Source: Gammaproteobacteria bacterium 54_18_T64 (GTDB lineage Bacteria; Pseudomonadota; Gammaproteobacteria; Pseudomonadales; Porticoccaceae). From it: a stretch of DNA of 64,000 bases. The notes beneath the pieces are model-generated. The model was given only the letters and a program-made list of their open reading frames with translations. It ran no database searches and was not told the DNA's origin. The stretch spans positions 1 through 64,000 of the forward strand of contig MAAU01000009.1 in assembly GCA_002162825.1 (NCBI GenBank), written 5' to 3'. Below are positions 54,461 to 62,748 of this stretch, one piece after another. The stretch's first letter is position 1. Every line of letters begins with the position of its first letter. A program made the translations under genes and the position numbers.

Positions 54461-56032
54461 ATGTCACTTTCTACAAGCACCAGCAGCCCCCTACCTACCA
54501 ACAGTACCTTTGATGAACCTGAGCTGGCCATGCTTGAAAAACTGACGCGGGGTAACTTTAGCCCCCCACCTGTCCCTATTCAGTCCCGGGCCGGTGAGTG
54601 TATTGAGCTCATTCGCCAGCAACTCGGCGCTACCATTGGTAAATCCAGAAGTTTAATTGAAGAACTCAATGACCATGCCACAACCCTCAGTCAAAACTGT
54701 AATGACTCCGTGACCGCCGCAAGCAAAGACATCAGCCAGGATTTAGCAGGCGCTAGAGAAACCCGCGATCGCCTCACTGCCGTGGCCGCAGCCGCCAAAG
54801 AAATCACCGTTAATGTCAGCTCCATCGCCAGAAATGCCAGCGAGTCCCAATCGAGCCTCGACACTATTGCCGACACCACCATCGAGCTCACCTCTGCTGC
54901 CGAAGAGATTGCCAACAGTACTGAAAAGGCCCGCAGCATCACCGCGCAAGCCGTGGCAGATACCGAACGGGCCACCGGTGAGTTTCAGCACCTCGAAGCC
55001 GCCGCCGTAGAAATCAGTAAGGTCACCAACACCATTAGCGAGGTCTCCGACCAAACCAAGCTACTCGCACTCAACGCCACCATTGAAGCCGCTCGCGCCG
55101 GTGATGCAGGCCGTGGTTTTGCCGTGGTCGCCAGCGAGGTAAAGGAATTGGCATCACAGACCAATTTAGCCAATGCCGACATAAAACAAAAAATCGAGAT
55201 CATTCAAGCGGCCATTGGTTCGACGCTCAAATCCATGAAAAGTGTTAGCAAGGTCATCATCGAGGTCAATGAAATTATTGCAACCATTGCCTCCGCCGCT
55301 GAAGAACAGTCTTTGGCCACGAATAGTATTTCCAGCATCCTGAGCACGGCTACCAAGGGTTTGGGCGACGTGAATACCAATGTCAACGAGGGCTCTCTGG
55401 CCATTAGTGAAATGAATGAGAACCTTTCAACATCCGTCACCATGACGACCGGCGTTATTGAATTTATGGAGACCATGGCCGTCGACAATGAAACCATGCT
55501 TGCCGATGCCACGAAAAATTTTGCCGACATCGTCACCTTACAATCGAGAGGTGACGATATTTCATTACTGTATAAAAACTATCAACTTGACCGCGCGCTA
55601 ACGAAGGTCGACACCTCTGAGTTGGGACTATTTCGCTTCGGCCCTCAGTGGAGTGTTCTGGTAGACGACATGGATGCCGAGCACCGCAAGATATTTGCCT
55701 ACTGTAACGACATTCACAACAAAATCGCCAGCGGTGCTAAACAAGAGCAAACCCTGGTGATTTTAAAAGACCTTGCCACCTTCACGACTCACCACTTTGC
55801 CGAGGAGGAAATGCTGATGCAGCGTCACGCCTACCCCAAACTCGCCAGTAAGCAAAGCGCCCATGCCGCCTTACTTAGCAAAGTCGCCAACGTCATTAAC
55901 AGCATCGAAGCAGGTGAGCATGTCAATATGATCGAAGTCATCGTCTTTCTCACCGACTGGCTGAAGGGACACATCCTTGCCGAAGACCTGCAATACGGGG
56001 AGTATTTCCAGGAGCGAGGCATCAGCGTTTAA
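54461..56032 (+). CDS. Soluble chemoreceptor with C-terminal hemerythrin domain
   Basis: A 523-residue cytoplasmic methyl-accepting chemotaxis protein without membrane helices. The signalling domain covers about 60-350 with the hairpin tip [20 protein letters not shown]. Residues about 395-520 form a bacteriohemerythrin domain: His408 (AEHRKIF), His445 and Glu449 (HHFAEEE), His468, His504 and Asp509 (GHILAEDL) match the di-iron ligands. One ligand, the first His of the HxxxH pair, is replaced by Lys464. Family members such as DcrH sense oxygen. An imperfect Anr box lies upstream. Not linked to other chemotaxis genes. Confidence 0.93.
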   Translation: MSLSTSTSSPLPTNSTFDEPELAMLEKLTRGNFSPPPVPIQSRAGECIELIRQQLGATIGKSRSLIEELNDHATTLSQNCNDSVTAASKDISQDLAGARETRDRLTAVAAAAKEITVNVSSIARNASESQSSLDTIADTTIELTSAAEEIANSTEKARSITAQAVADTERATGEFQHLEAAAVEISKVTNTISEVSDQTKLLALNATIEAARAGDAGRGFAVVASEVKELASQTNLANADIKQKIEIIQAAIGSTLKSMKSVSKVIIEVNEIIATIASAAEEQSLATNSISSILSTATKGLGDVNTNVNEGSLAISEMNENLSTSVTMTTGVIEFMETMAVDNETMLADATKNFADIVTLQSRGDDISLLYKNYQLDRALTKVDTSELGLFRFGPQWSVLVDDMDAEHRKIFAYCNDIHNKIASGAKQEQTLVILKDLATFTTHHFAEEEMLMQRHAYPKLASKQSAHAALLSKVANVINSIEAGEHVNMIEVIVFLTDWLKGHILAEDLQYGEYFQERGISV

Positions 56033-56192
56033 GGAAGGCCTCGACATTACCCAGTCTGCCTCAGCGCCTCAAACTGCGATAACGCCATACTAATGGCGCT
56101 GCCCACCTGGCACTATTGAATGCAGTAAAAGCTCTGCCATCAATAGCAACTAGCCCCACGAGTCAGTCTAAATTTTACCTTCAAGGCCAATA

Positions 56193-56220
56193 AAAAAACG
56201 GCCGCTACTGCGGCCGTTTT
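56193..56220 (-). terminator. Terminator between convergent genes
   Basis: A hairpin with arms ACGGCCGC and GCGGCCGT and a TACT loop is followed on the minus strand by seven T and on the plus strand by four T. It lies between the hemerythrin chemoreceptor (+) and the DUF2235 gene (-). It is placed after the plus-strand gene and ends 46 bases before the minus-strand stop, so it can end both transcripts; the T-run is stronger for the minus strand. Confidence 0.85.
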
Positions 56221-56265
56221 CTGAAGGTTGAGATTGGGCCAAAATAGAGACCCTTAAGTCAGCGC

Positions 56266-57522
56266 CTATGCCGCAAAATGCAGCCCATAGGTATTGCCCT
56301 GCTGCCAAACACAAGTCGCCAATGTTTTCGCGAAGCGGGCCGAACTAATGGCGATGGTATCGGCTTCATGTAAACCTTGATCGCAATTAATTTTGACACC
56401 ACCCAGAGGTGAATAATCGAGTATTTCGCAACCAATAGCCTCTTTGTCTGTTTGCAAAAGACCCTGCAATTTCGCTGTTTTCAAACGGGTAAAATGACGG
56501 CGCTCGTCGGTGCGCGCAATGGCCAAGGTATTAATAAAATTAACAGGCTGATAACTCTCGACCTGATCCATGCGCTGGATGACCGACTCATGCATCGACA
56601 TATTAATGGGTGGATTATCGATATCGCCCTGCAGTTGGCGAACACCCTGCTTAACACCGAGTTTTTCCAGGCCCTGGTAGAATAAATTATAGGGATCGTG
56701 AATATCATCGGCATGCATTTCCCCCCTGTAGGAAAGGTATTCATTGGAAAAATCCAGCCCCAGTGCTGCAGACTTATAGACCATCCAGCTCAGGGCCACA
56801 TTCGACAAGGTCGACTGCGCGTAGCCACCGCCAACATCCCCATGACTGCCTGCAAACCAGCACTGCTCCACCGTTTGGTCGCTATTAATTTCGCCTGTCC
56901 ACAGGGCGGGCTGGAAGACGGCGCGTTTTTCGTCGATGGCCAGGGCCTGATAGGCGTGTTTAATCTCGGGGCTCAGATGGGTATCGAAAAAACCGACCAG
57001 GGCTTGCGTGAAGCGACCTAATATTGGCGTCGGTGCGCCGAGAGCACCGACGGTATCCCAAACCGCCATCAACTTTATTTCTGGCTTATGATTGTCCTCA
57101 TAAGCCATCATTTCTCTTTTTTGAGGGGGTGTTCGGTAATATTTATAAGCACTGGATAAATGGTGCAACTCGTCCTTGGGCAATAAACCAATGCTATGCA
57201 ACATTCCACCCAGGGCTCTGGCCGTGTAGGCGCCCCGGCTAAAACCGTAGCAATAAATTTCATCCCCCTGCTGATAGTTGTTGGCAATAAAGCGATAGGC
57301 GTCGAGGACGTTTTGTTCCACCCCCTTGCCAAAAGCACCACCTATCAATTTATCGACAAGATTATAGGTACCCACGCCCTGATCGTAAAACACCACCTGG
57401 TGTTTACCATCCGCACTATAAGGCTTAATACTGCGCAGTAGTTTCACTACATTGGTGGCTTGTTCGGGGCTGTTCCAGGTGCCATCACAACAAATTACTA
57501 GACGTTTATTCTGCGCATCCAT
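56266..57522 (-). CDS. DUF2235/Tle1-like alpha/beta hydrolase
   Basis: A 418-residue protein with the N-terminal RLVICCDGTWNSPEQ and the nucleophile elbow CYGFSRGAYTARALGGM (GFSRG) of the DUF2235 family, to which the type VI secretion phospholipase effectors Tle1 belong. Further Tle1-like blocks are IKLMAVWDTVGALGAP (active-site Asp) and WFAGSHGDVGGGY (catalytic His region). No signal peptide, VgrG/PAAR or immunity gene is nearby, so it may be a housekeeping phospholipase or an orphan effector. I start at ATG 57522 with GGAG before it; the frame opens at 57579. Confidence 0.88.
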   Translation of the reverse strand: MDAQNKRLVICCDGTWNSPEQATNVVKLLRSIKPYSADGKHQVVFYDQGVGTYNLVDKLIGGAFGKGVEQNVLDAYRFIANNYQQGDEIYCYGFSRGAYTARALGGMLHSIGLLPKDELHHLSSAYKYYRTPPQKREMMAYEDNHKPEIKLMAVWDTVGALGAPTPILGRFTQALVGFFDTHLSPEIKHAYQALAIDEKRAVFQPALWTGEINSDQTVEQCWFAGSHGDVGGGYAQSTLSNVALSWMVYKSAALGLDFSNEYLSYRGEMHADDIHDPYNLFYQGLEKLGVKQGVRQLQGDIDNPPINMSMHESVIQRMDQVESYQPVNFINTLAIARTDERRHFTRLKTAKLQGLLQTDKEAIGCEILDYSPLGGVKINCDQGLHEADTIAISSARFAKTLATCVWQQGNTYGLHFAA

Positions 57523-57854
57523 TTTGCTTCTCCGCGGTGTTAAAACGTTCGCGTAGTACGAACAGGAAGAGTAGGGCAATCCGTGTCGCCTTCATCTGAC
57601 CCTAAAGTCTAGTTGATTACTAAATAAACACCGGCGGTAGAAGTCTTTATTAAAGACCAATAAATACTATGGAGAAGTAATGATAGGAGGGATATCGTCT
57701 AAAGGAACAGCTCATTGGGATGTTTCGGATAGGGCTAATAATCTTGCCCGAGCGGCAGTCCCGAGCCGATAGCAAAAAGGGCGGAATTTATCCGCCCTTT
57801 GGGAGATTCCCTGGCAAACCACTTGGCTGCCAATAGAAAGCTAAACCAACTAAG
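57523..57854. other. 332-base intergenic region with a terminator
   Basis: Between the DUF2235 and ABM genes, both on the minus strand. It holds the terminator described separately, and the promoter of the DUF2235 gene is presumably at 57560-57770. I see no other gene. Confidence 0.4.
57771..57800 (-). terminator. Rho-independent terminator after the ABM-family gene
   Basis: Perfect ten-base arms AAAGGGCGGA (57776-57785) and TCCGCCCTTT (57791-57800) with a five-base loop; on the minus strand the stem runs into five T. It lies 55 bases past the stop of the 57855-58145 gene. Confidence 0.85.
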
Positions 57855-58145
57855 CTAGGCTTTCTTGTCAAAGTAACGAATCGAAGGCTCGGCCGTTACC
57901 CACTCGGCCAACTGACCGATGACACCGGTCTCGGTGCGCCAGGAAAAGTATTTTTCATAGGCTTCTCGGCTGTCCCACACTTCAATGGCAACGATGCTGC
58001 AGGGATCGTCCTGGTTTTGGTGGGCATAGACCTCGACACAGCCTTCAAAGGTTCGCGTGCTTGGCAGCAGTTCACCAAGACCGGCGATAGCGGCGTCAAC
58101 ACATTCGGGTTTTACATTTAATTCCAGCAAGACAGTACATGTCAT
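57855..58145 (-). CDS. Antibiotic biosynthesis monooxygenase (ABM) domain protein
   Basis: A 96-residue dimeric ferredoxin-like barrel protein. It begins MTCTVLLELNVKPE and has RTFEGCVEVYAH and IVAIEVWDSREAYEKYFSWR, typical of ABM/YgiN proteins. These small enzymes or quinol oxygenases oxidise aromatic substrates or heme without a bound cofactor; the substrate is unknown here. ATG 58145 has AGGAG before it; the frame is open to 58205 but the added residues do not fit. A terminator follows. Confidence 0.88.
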   Translation of the reverse strand: MTCTVLLELNVKPECVDAAIAGLGELLPSTRTFEGCVEVYAHQNQDDPCSIVAIEVWDSREAYEKYFSWRTETGVIGQLAEWVTAEPSIRYFDKKA

Positions 58146-58496
58146 GATTAAAGCTCCTATAGCTATTGTTATTGAAGCCGAAAATAATAGGCGATGGCCG
58201 TGCAAATTACCATGGACTTAAGCCCCTTACCCACTCATAACATTCGAAACTCATACCCCACAATTTACTAGTATCACGAAAAAGGAGGACTAAGCACCTC
58301 TTTAAAATTGCAGAATACTAATACGCTAAGCATTAGCCTTCACATAGCGCCTGCCTTAGGCATCCTATGATTTAGTCTGGACCAAGTAGATGGCGAGATA
58401 AAATTTTAGATTCACCAACAGTAGGCGCCTTAAGGCGACGAAGGAGCTGGGTATTTTAGCCACCAAATACGAACTTATGACTTGTTCAGATACTCC
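58146..58496. other. 351-base gene-free region
   Basis: AT-rich stretch between the PEP-CTERM and ABM genes on the minus strand. A 12-base perfect palindrome (CGCCTTAAGGCG, 58426-58437) may be a protein site; no T-run follows, so it is not an obvious terminator. No credible gene seen. Confidence 0.35.
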
Positions 58497-59189
58497 TTAG
58501 GCAGTGGTTTTACATTGTTTGATAAAACTAAGGCCCAGCAAACCCAAGACCACGAGCACAAGACTACCCGGCTCGGGTAGGCCACCGAAGTTCGTAGGAC
58601 CGCTAGGTCTATGACTGTAGTTAACCTCCAGTGAAGCGCTCTGAAGATAAAAATCACTAAACTTTAAAAGGCTAATATCCAGAGCCTGAACAGACACCAG
58701 GTCAAGCACACCACCCACAAATTTATCTAAGCCGTCGGTTAGCAACTCGAAGCTGGCAACACCTGAATTAATCTCTAATGCCGTGGCAAGAACAATACCA
58801 TCTAAAGTAATACTTGCTTGTTCTTTCACCCAATCTTCCTTATCTCTCTTACAACGAGAACCTCTACAGATATAGTCCTTATCATCCGTAAAGCTAAAAC
58901 GTAGGGTCGCGGAATCAATCTCGTGCAGAGAGGGGTCAAAACCATAATCAGTGATGTCATAGCCCCATGTCACCTCATCAAAAAGGTCACTATCGAGGTG
59001 GAGTCCCTGCTTTGTCCGCAAGATAGAATCCGGGGCGGAAAAATCTGCCCCTTGCACTGCAGACTCCACGTTCTGGTGGGTTTTGCTACGAAAATTAATC
59101 TCATCTGTTATAAGGCCCGCCCTTACGGCAGATGCGCTAGCGAGTGACAGGGCAATGACTACCGTTGTTACAAATGTTAAGAATTTCAT
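58497..59189 (-). CDS. PEP-CTERM sorting-signal protein
   Basis: A 230-residue exported protein. From ATG 59189 a Sec signal reads MKFLTFVTTVVIALSLASAS then AVRAG. The C-terminus has the PEP-CTERM form: Pro-Glu-Pro in GLPEPGSLVLV, a hydrophobic helix (LVLVVLGLLGLSFI) and a basic end (KQCKTTA). Such proteins are sorted by an exosortase, which is not in the window. The middle, about 150 residues, has alternating hydrophobic strands and a CRGSRCKRDKED segment; no domain name can be given. Secreted or surface-bound matrix protein is the likely role. Confidence 0.85.
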   Translation of the reverse strand: MKFLTFVTTVVIALSLASASAVRAGLITDEINFRSKTHQNVESAVQGADFSAPDSILRTKQGLHLDSDLFDEVTWGYDITDYGFDPSLHEIDSATLRFSFTDDKDYICRGSRCKRDKEDWVKEQASITLDGIVLATALEINSGVASFELLTDGLDKFVGGVLDLVSVQALDISLLKFSDFYLQSASLEVNYSHRPSGPTNFGGLPEPGSLVLVVLGLLGLSFIKQCKTTA

Positions 59190-59849
59190 CCAATCTTGTC
59201 CATATCGATTTGCATGGGTTCCAAGACTAATATCCGGTCTCTTTAACACAGAAGCAGGCCTTGTGCCAGAAATATATCTATATAAAAATCAAAAACTTAT
59301 AATTTTCTCCGTCTTCCCAAAAGTAAAACTGTAAAAATTACTGACAGGTAGAATGATGCCTGCCTACCGCCCGCGCACCGCCAACAACCGCTCATCCTGT
59401 GCAGCAATTTTTGAAGGGATATAACCAGGGTCAACAAACAGGGCTAGAAGAAAGGCCTCATAAAAAAACCCAACAACCCTCCATCCTTTGTTACCGACCG
59501 TCCATCACGTAGCAACAACGACAAACGCAGAACCAAGAGCTGTCGAGTAAAAGCCTTGACGAAAAAAAACCGGTAGTGGAATTAAGTGTAAAAAAAGCTG
59601 ACAGTTAGCACGAGACGAACCCGCGCATCGCCTTGTGTTACAAGCCGCTTGGTCAATTTCAACAGAGCAGGTAAAAGACGGAGACTCGCTCTAATCTTAG
59701 GGAGCTTGAGGTTATTTCAGCGCTCAAAAGGCACATTTATCTTTTTTATAGCCCCTTCGTCATTGGCACAGGTAAGGCTCTTCCTAAGTGAAAGGAAATT
59801 AAAGCGCTCTTACCCAGCCAATGCGTATCGGACAAGGCCGCAACAATGG
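59190..59849. other. 660-base stretch with no supported gene
   Basis: AT-rich region between the PEP-CTERM gene and a methyltransferase gene, both on the minus strand. A frame of 84 codons at 59649-59903 overlaps the methyltransferase and has no recognisable features. Two loosely similar segments, near 59332-59390 (TGACAGGTAG...CCGCGCACCGCC) and 59589-59632 (TGACAGTTAG...CCGCGCATCGCC), could be relics of a repeat. I see no terminator. Confidence 0.4.
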
Positions 59850-60470
59850 CTAAGCGATCTCTGCCACACCCCAATAGTTATAGGCAAACAACTTTGGCGT
59901 TGAGGGCAGATAACGGCTTTCAAGCTCGATCATTTTAAAGCCGGTCTGCGTAATAAGGTCGGGGATCGGCCGATTCAAATTACAGCCACCGGCAAACTTC
60001 TTCCACATCGGGTTAATGCGCTTTTGCCATTTCTCAACACTGGCATCCGGCGCGTTGCCGTGCTCGGTAAAAATTAACTTGCCGCCGGGCTTCAGTACGC
60101 GGCGCATTTGCTCCAGGGCCGACTGCCAGTCGGGGATGGTGCACAGGGTGTAGGTCAGCAAGATACTGTCGACACTATTGTCGTCGAGGGGAATCTCTTC
60201 TCCCGGCAGGTCGATCAGTTTAACCTCCAGCCCCGATTTATCGATGTTGGGCTGGGCCTTGGCACGCATCGCTTCGGAGGGCTCCAGGCCCCAGATAAAC
60301 TCCACCTTGCTGCGGTCGTAGTAGGGCAGATTCAGGGCCGAGCCCATGCCGACCTCTAATACGCGACCACTGGCCAGGGGCACCACCTTTTTACGCTGAT
60401 AATTAATCGGCTTGGTACCGCAGGCGCAATTGATGAAGGGGGCGAGAAAATATTTGTCGTACAATCCCAT
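59850..60470 (-). CDS. Class I SAM methyltransferase, METTL7/phospholipid methyltransferase-like
   Basis: A 206-residue methyltransferase with SAM motif LEVGMGSALNLPYY (near residues 36-50), acidic GLEPSEAM, and LKPGGKLIFTEHG. The closing AYNYWGVAEI and the CGTKPI region near residue 18 resemble METTL7-like thiol methyltransferases and UbiE/PmtA-type enzymes. The substrate is unknown. GGAG lies before the ATG. It is transcribed away from ilvD. No other gene is linked. Confidence 0.85.
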   Translation of the reverse strand: MGLYDKYFLAPFINCACGTKPINYQRKKVVPLASGRVLEVGMGSALNLPYYDRSKVEFIWGLEPSEAMRAKAQPNIDKSGLEVKLIDLPGEEIPLDDNSVDSILLTYTLCTIPDWQSALEQMRRVLKPGGKLIFTEHGNAPDASVEKWQKRINPMWKKFAGGCNLNRPIPDLITQTGFKMIELESRYLPSTPKLFAYNYWGVAEIA

Positions 60471-60757
60471 GGCGATCTCCGTATATTCATATAATCTTAT
60501 ATTGCCGCCATCCTACAGCAAGCACACCCCCTCTCGCAAAGTCCTTGTAGTGAGGCCCGGGCCATTTAAATACTGTCGAAACCCACGACAACCGGCGCGC
60601 GAATACCTCAGCCGGATAACATGCCAAGGACAATCGCTGCCACCCCTACGGCATCGCCCACAGGTCTGCTATTCTGTGCCTCTTATTGTTACGCCCCTAT
60701 TTTTGCATCCTTAATTGCAGACACACCAACACCAAGCAGACAACAAAGGTTAGAGAC

Positions 60758-62590
60758 ATGCCGACTTACCGCTCACACACCACCACCAAAGGCCGCAACA
60801 TGGCGGGCGCCCGTTCACTGTGGCGCGCCACCGGCATGAAAGACGACGATTTCGACAAACCCATTATCGCCGTCGCCAACTCCTTCACCCAGTTTGTACC
60901 CGGCCATGTCCACCTCAAAGATATGGGCCAGCTGGTGATTGGTGAGATCGAAAAATCCGGCGGTGTCGGTAAAGAGTTCAACACCATCGCCGTTGACGAC
61001 GGTATCGCCATGGGCCACGACGGCATGCTCTACTCCCTGCCCTCGCGCGACATCATTGCCGACTCCGTCGAATACATGGTCAACGCCCACTGCGCCGACG
61101 CCCTGGTGTGCATATCGAACTGCGACAAAATCACCCCCGGTATGTTGATGGCCGCCTTGCGCCTCAACATTCCCACTGTGTTTGTCTCCGGCGGGCCGAT
61201 GGAAGCCGGCAAGACCAAGCTCTCCGAGGCCAAGCTCGACCTGGTCGATGCGATGATTATCGCCGTCGACGAAACCGCCTCCGACGCCAAGGTCGAAGAG
61301 TACGAGCGCTCGGCCTGCCCCACCTGTGGCTCCTGCTCCGGCATGTTTACCGCCAATTCGATGAACTGCCTGACCGAAGCCCTGGGCCTGTCGCTGCCCG
61401 GCAATGGCTCGATGTTGGCCACCCACGCCGACCGCGAGCAACTGTTTTTACGCGCCGGACAAATGATCGTCGGCATCGCCAAACAGCATTACGAAGAGGA
61501 CGACTACAGCGTACTACCGCGCTCGGTGGCCTGCTTTGAAGCCTTCGAAAACGCCATGAGCCTCGACATCGCCATGGGTGGCTCGACCAACACTATTCTG
61601 CACTTGCTCGCGGCGGCACTGGAGGCCGAGCTCGACTTCACCATGGCCGACATCGACCGCCTGTCCCACAAAGTACCCCAGCTCAGCAAGGTGGCACCCA
61701 GCACACCGCTCTACCATATGGAAGATGTGCATCGCGCCGGTGGCGTATTCGGCCTCTTGGGTGAACTCGACCGCGCCGGACTGCTGCACGCCGACATCCC
61801 CACTATTCATAGCCCGAGTATGAGCGCGGCACTGGATGAGTGGGATATCAAACGCAATCCCTCCGCCGAAGTACTGAAGTTCTTCCAGGCCGGCCCGGCG
61901 GGCATCCCCACCCAAACCGCCTTTAGCCAGGACACCCGCTGGCCCAGTGTCGATGACGACCGCGCCAACGGCTGTATTCGCAGCCTCGACCACGCCTACA
62001 GTACTGACGGCGGCCTGGCCGTGCTCTACGGCAACATCGCCCTCGACGGCTGCGTGGTAAAAACTGCCGGTGTCGATGAATCGGCACTGGTGTTCGAAGG
62101 CCCCGCCCACGTTTGCGAAAGCCAGGACACCGCAGTTGCCGACATTCTCGCCGACAAGGTCAAAGCCGGTGACGTGGTGGTGATTCGCTACGAGGGCCCC
62201 AAGGGCGGCCCCGGTATGCAGGAAATGCTCTACCCCACCAGCTACCTGAAATCGCGCGGTCTCGGCAAAGCCTGTGCGCTGGTCACCGACGGACGCTTCT
62301 CCGGTGGCACCTCCGGCCTGTCTATCGGCCATTGCTCACCCGAAGCGGCCGCAGGCGGCACCATCGGTCTGGTGAAAAATGGCGATTTAATACAAATCGA
62401 CATCCCCCAGCGCACCATCAACGTCAAACTCAGTGACGAGGAACTCGCCCACCGCCGCGCCGCGCAAGACGCTGCAGGCTGGCTACCTGTTGAAGATCGC
62501 CCTCGCAAAGTCACGGCGGCACTGAAGGCCTACGCCCTGCTCGCCACCAGCGCCGACAAGGGTGCGGTGCGGGACCTCAATAAGCTCTAA
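60758..62590 (+). CDS. ilvD: Dihydroxy-acid dehydratase
   Basis: A 610-residue iron-sulfur enzyme that makes 2-oxo acids for valine and isoleucine. Cluster cysteines lie in [11 protein letters not shown] and [18 protein letters not shown]; the C-terminal [18 protein letters not shown] and [15 protein letters not shown] are typical. ATG 60758 ([12 protein letters not shown]) matches the family start; the frame opens earlier at 60686. 287 bases without a gene precede it. Length agrees with E. coli IlvD (616). A bidirectional terminator follows 94 bases past its stop. Confidence 0.97.
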   Translation: MPTYRSHTTTKGRNMAGARSLWRATGMKDDDFDKPIIAVANSFTQFVPGHVHLKDMGQLVIGEIEKSGGVGKEFNTIAVDDGIAMGHDGMLYSLPSRDIIADSVEYMVNAHCADALVCISNCDKITPGMLMAALRLNIPTVFVSGGPMEAGKTKLSEAKLDLVDAMIIAVDETASDAKVEEYERSACPTCGSCSGMFTANSMNCLTEALGLSLPGNGSMLATHADREQLFLRAGQMIVGIAKQHYEEDDYSVLPRSVACFEAFENAMSLDIAMGGSTNTILHLLAAALEAELDFTMADIDRLSHKVPQLSKVAPSTPLYHMEDVHRAGGVFGLLGELDRAGLLHADIPTIHSPSMSAALDEWDIKRNPSAEVLKFFQAGPAGIPTQTAFSQDTRWPSVDDDRANGCIRSLDHAYSTDGGLAVLYGNIALDGCVVKTAGVDESALVFEGPAHVCESQDTAVADILADKVKAGDVVVIRYEGPKGGPGMQEMLYPTSYLKSRGLGKACALVTDGRFSGGTSGLSIGHCSPEAAAGGTIGLVKNGDLIQIDIPQRTINVKLSDEELAHRRAAQDAAGWLPVEDRPRKVTAALKAYALLATSADKGAVRDLNKL

Positions 62591-62683
62591 AATCCAAAGG
62601 GATCATTATTTCTTTATCAAGTAATGATAGGTATTGCCTAATGATATAGAGGCACATTGTAGAGAGCCTCTTATTGAGCGTAT

Positions 62684-62719
62684 AAAAAAGCCCCGCATCA
62701 AAAGATACGGGGCTTTTTT
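62684..62719. terminator. Bidirectional terminator between ilvD and a TonB receptor gene
   Basis: Arms AAAAAAGCCCCG and CGGGGCTTTTTT enclose a further imperfect ATC/GAT pairing with an AAAA loop. Poly-T on the plus side and poly-A (T on the minus strand) on the other make it work for both convergent genes. Confidence 0.9.
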
Positions 62720-62748
62720 ATCATTACCTGCTTTAAGTCACCTTCAAC

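Noticed and set aside
59649-59903. 84-codon frame in the gene-poor region
   Set aside because: It overlaps a good methyltransferase gene, has no family likeness and no clear ribosome site.
61514-62332. 272-codon and neighbouring 208-codon (60815-61441) frames antisense to ilvD
   Set aside because: Low-complexity Gly/Val/Ala-rich shadows caused by the third-position GC bias of ilvD.
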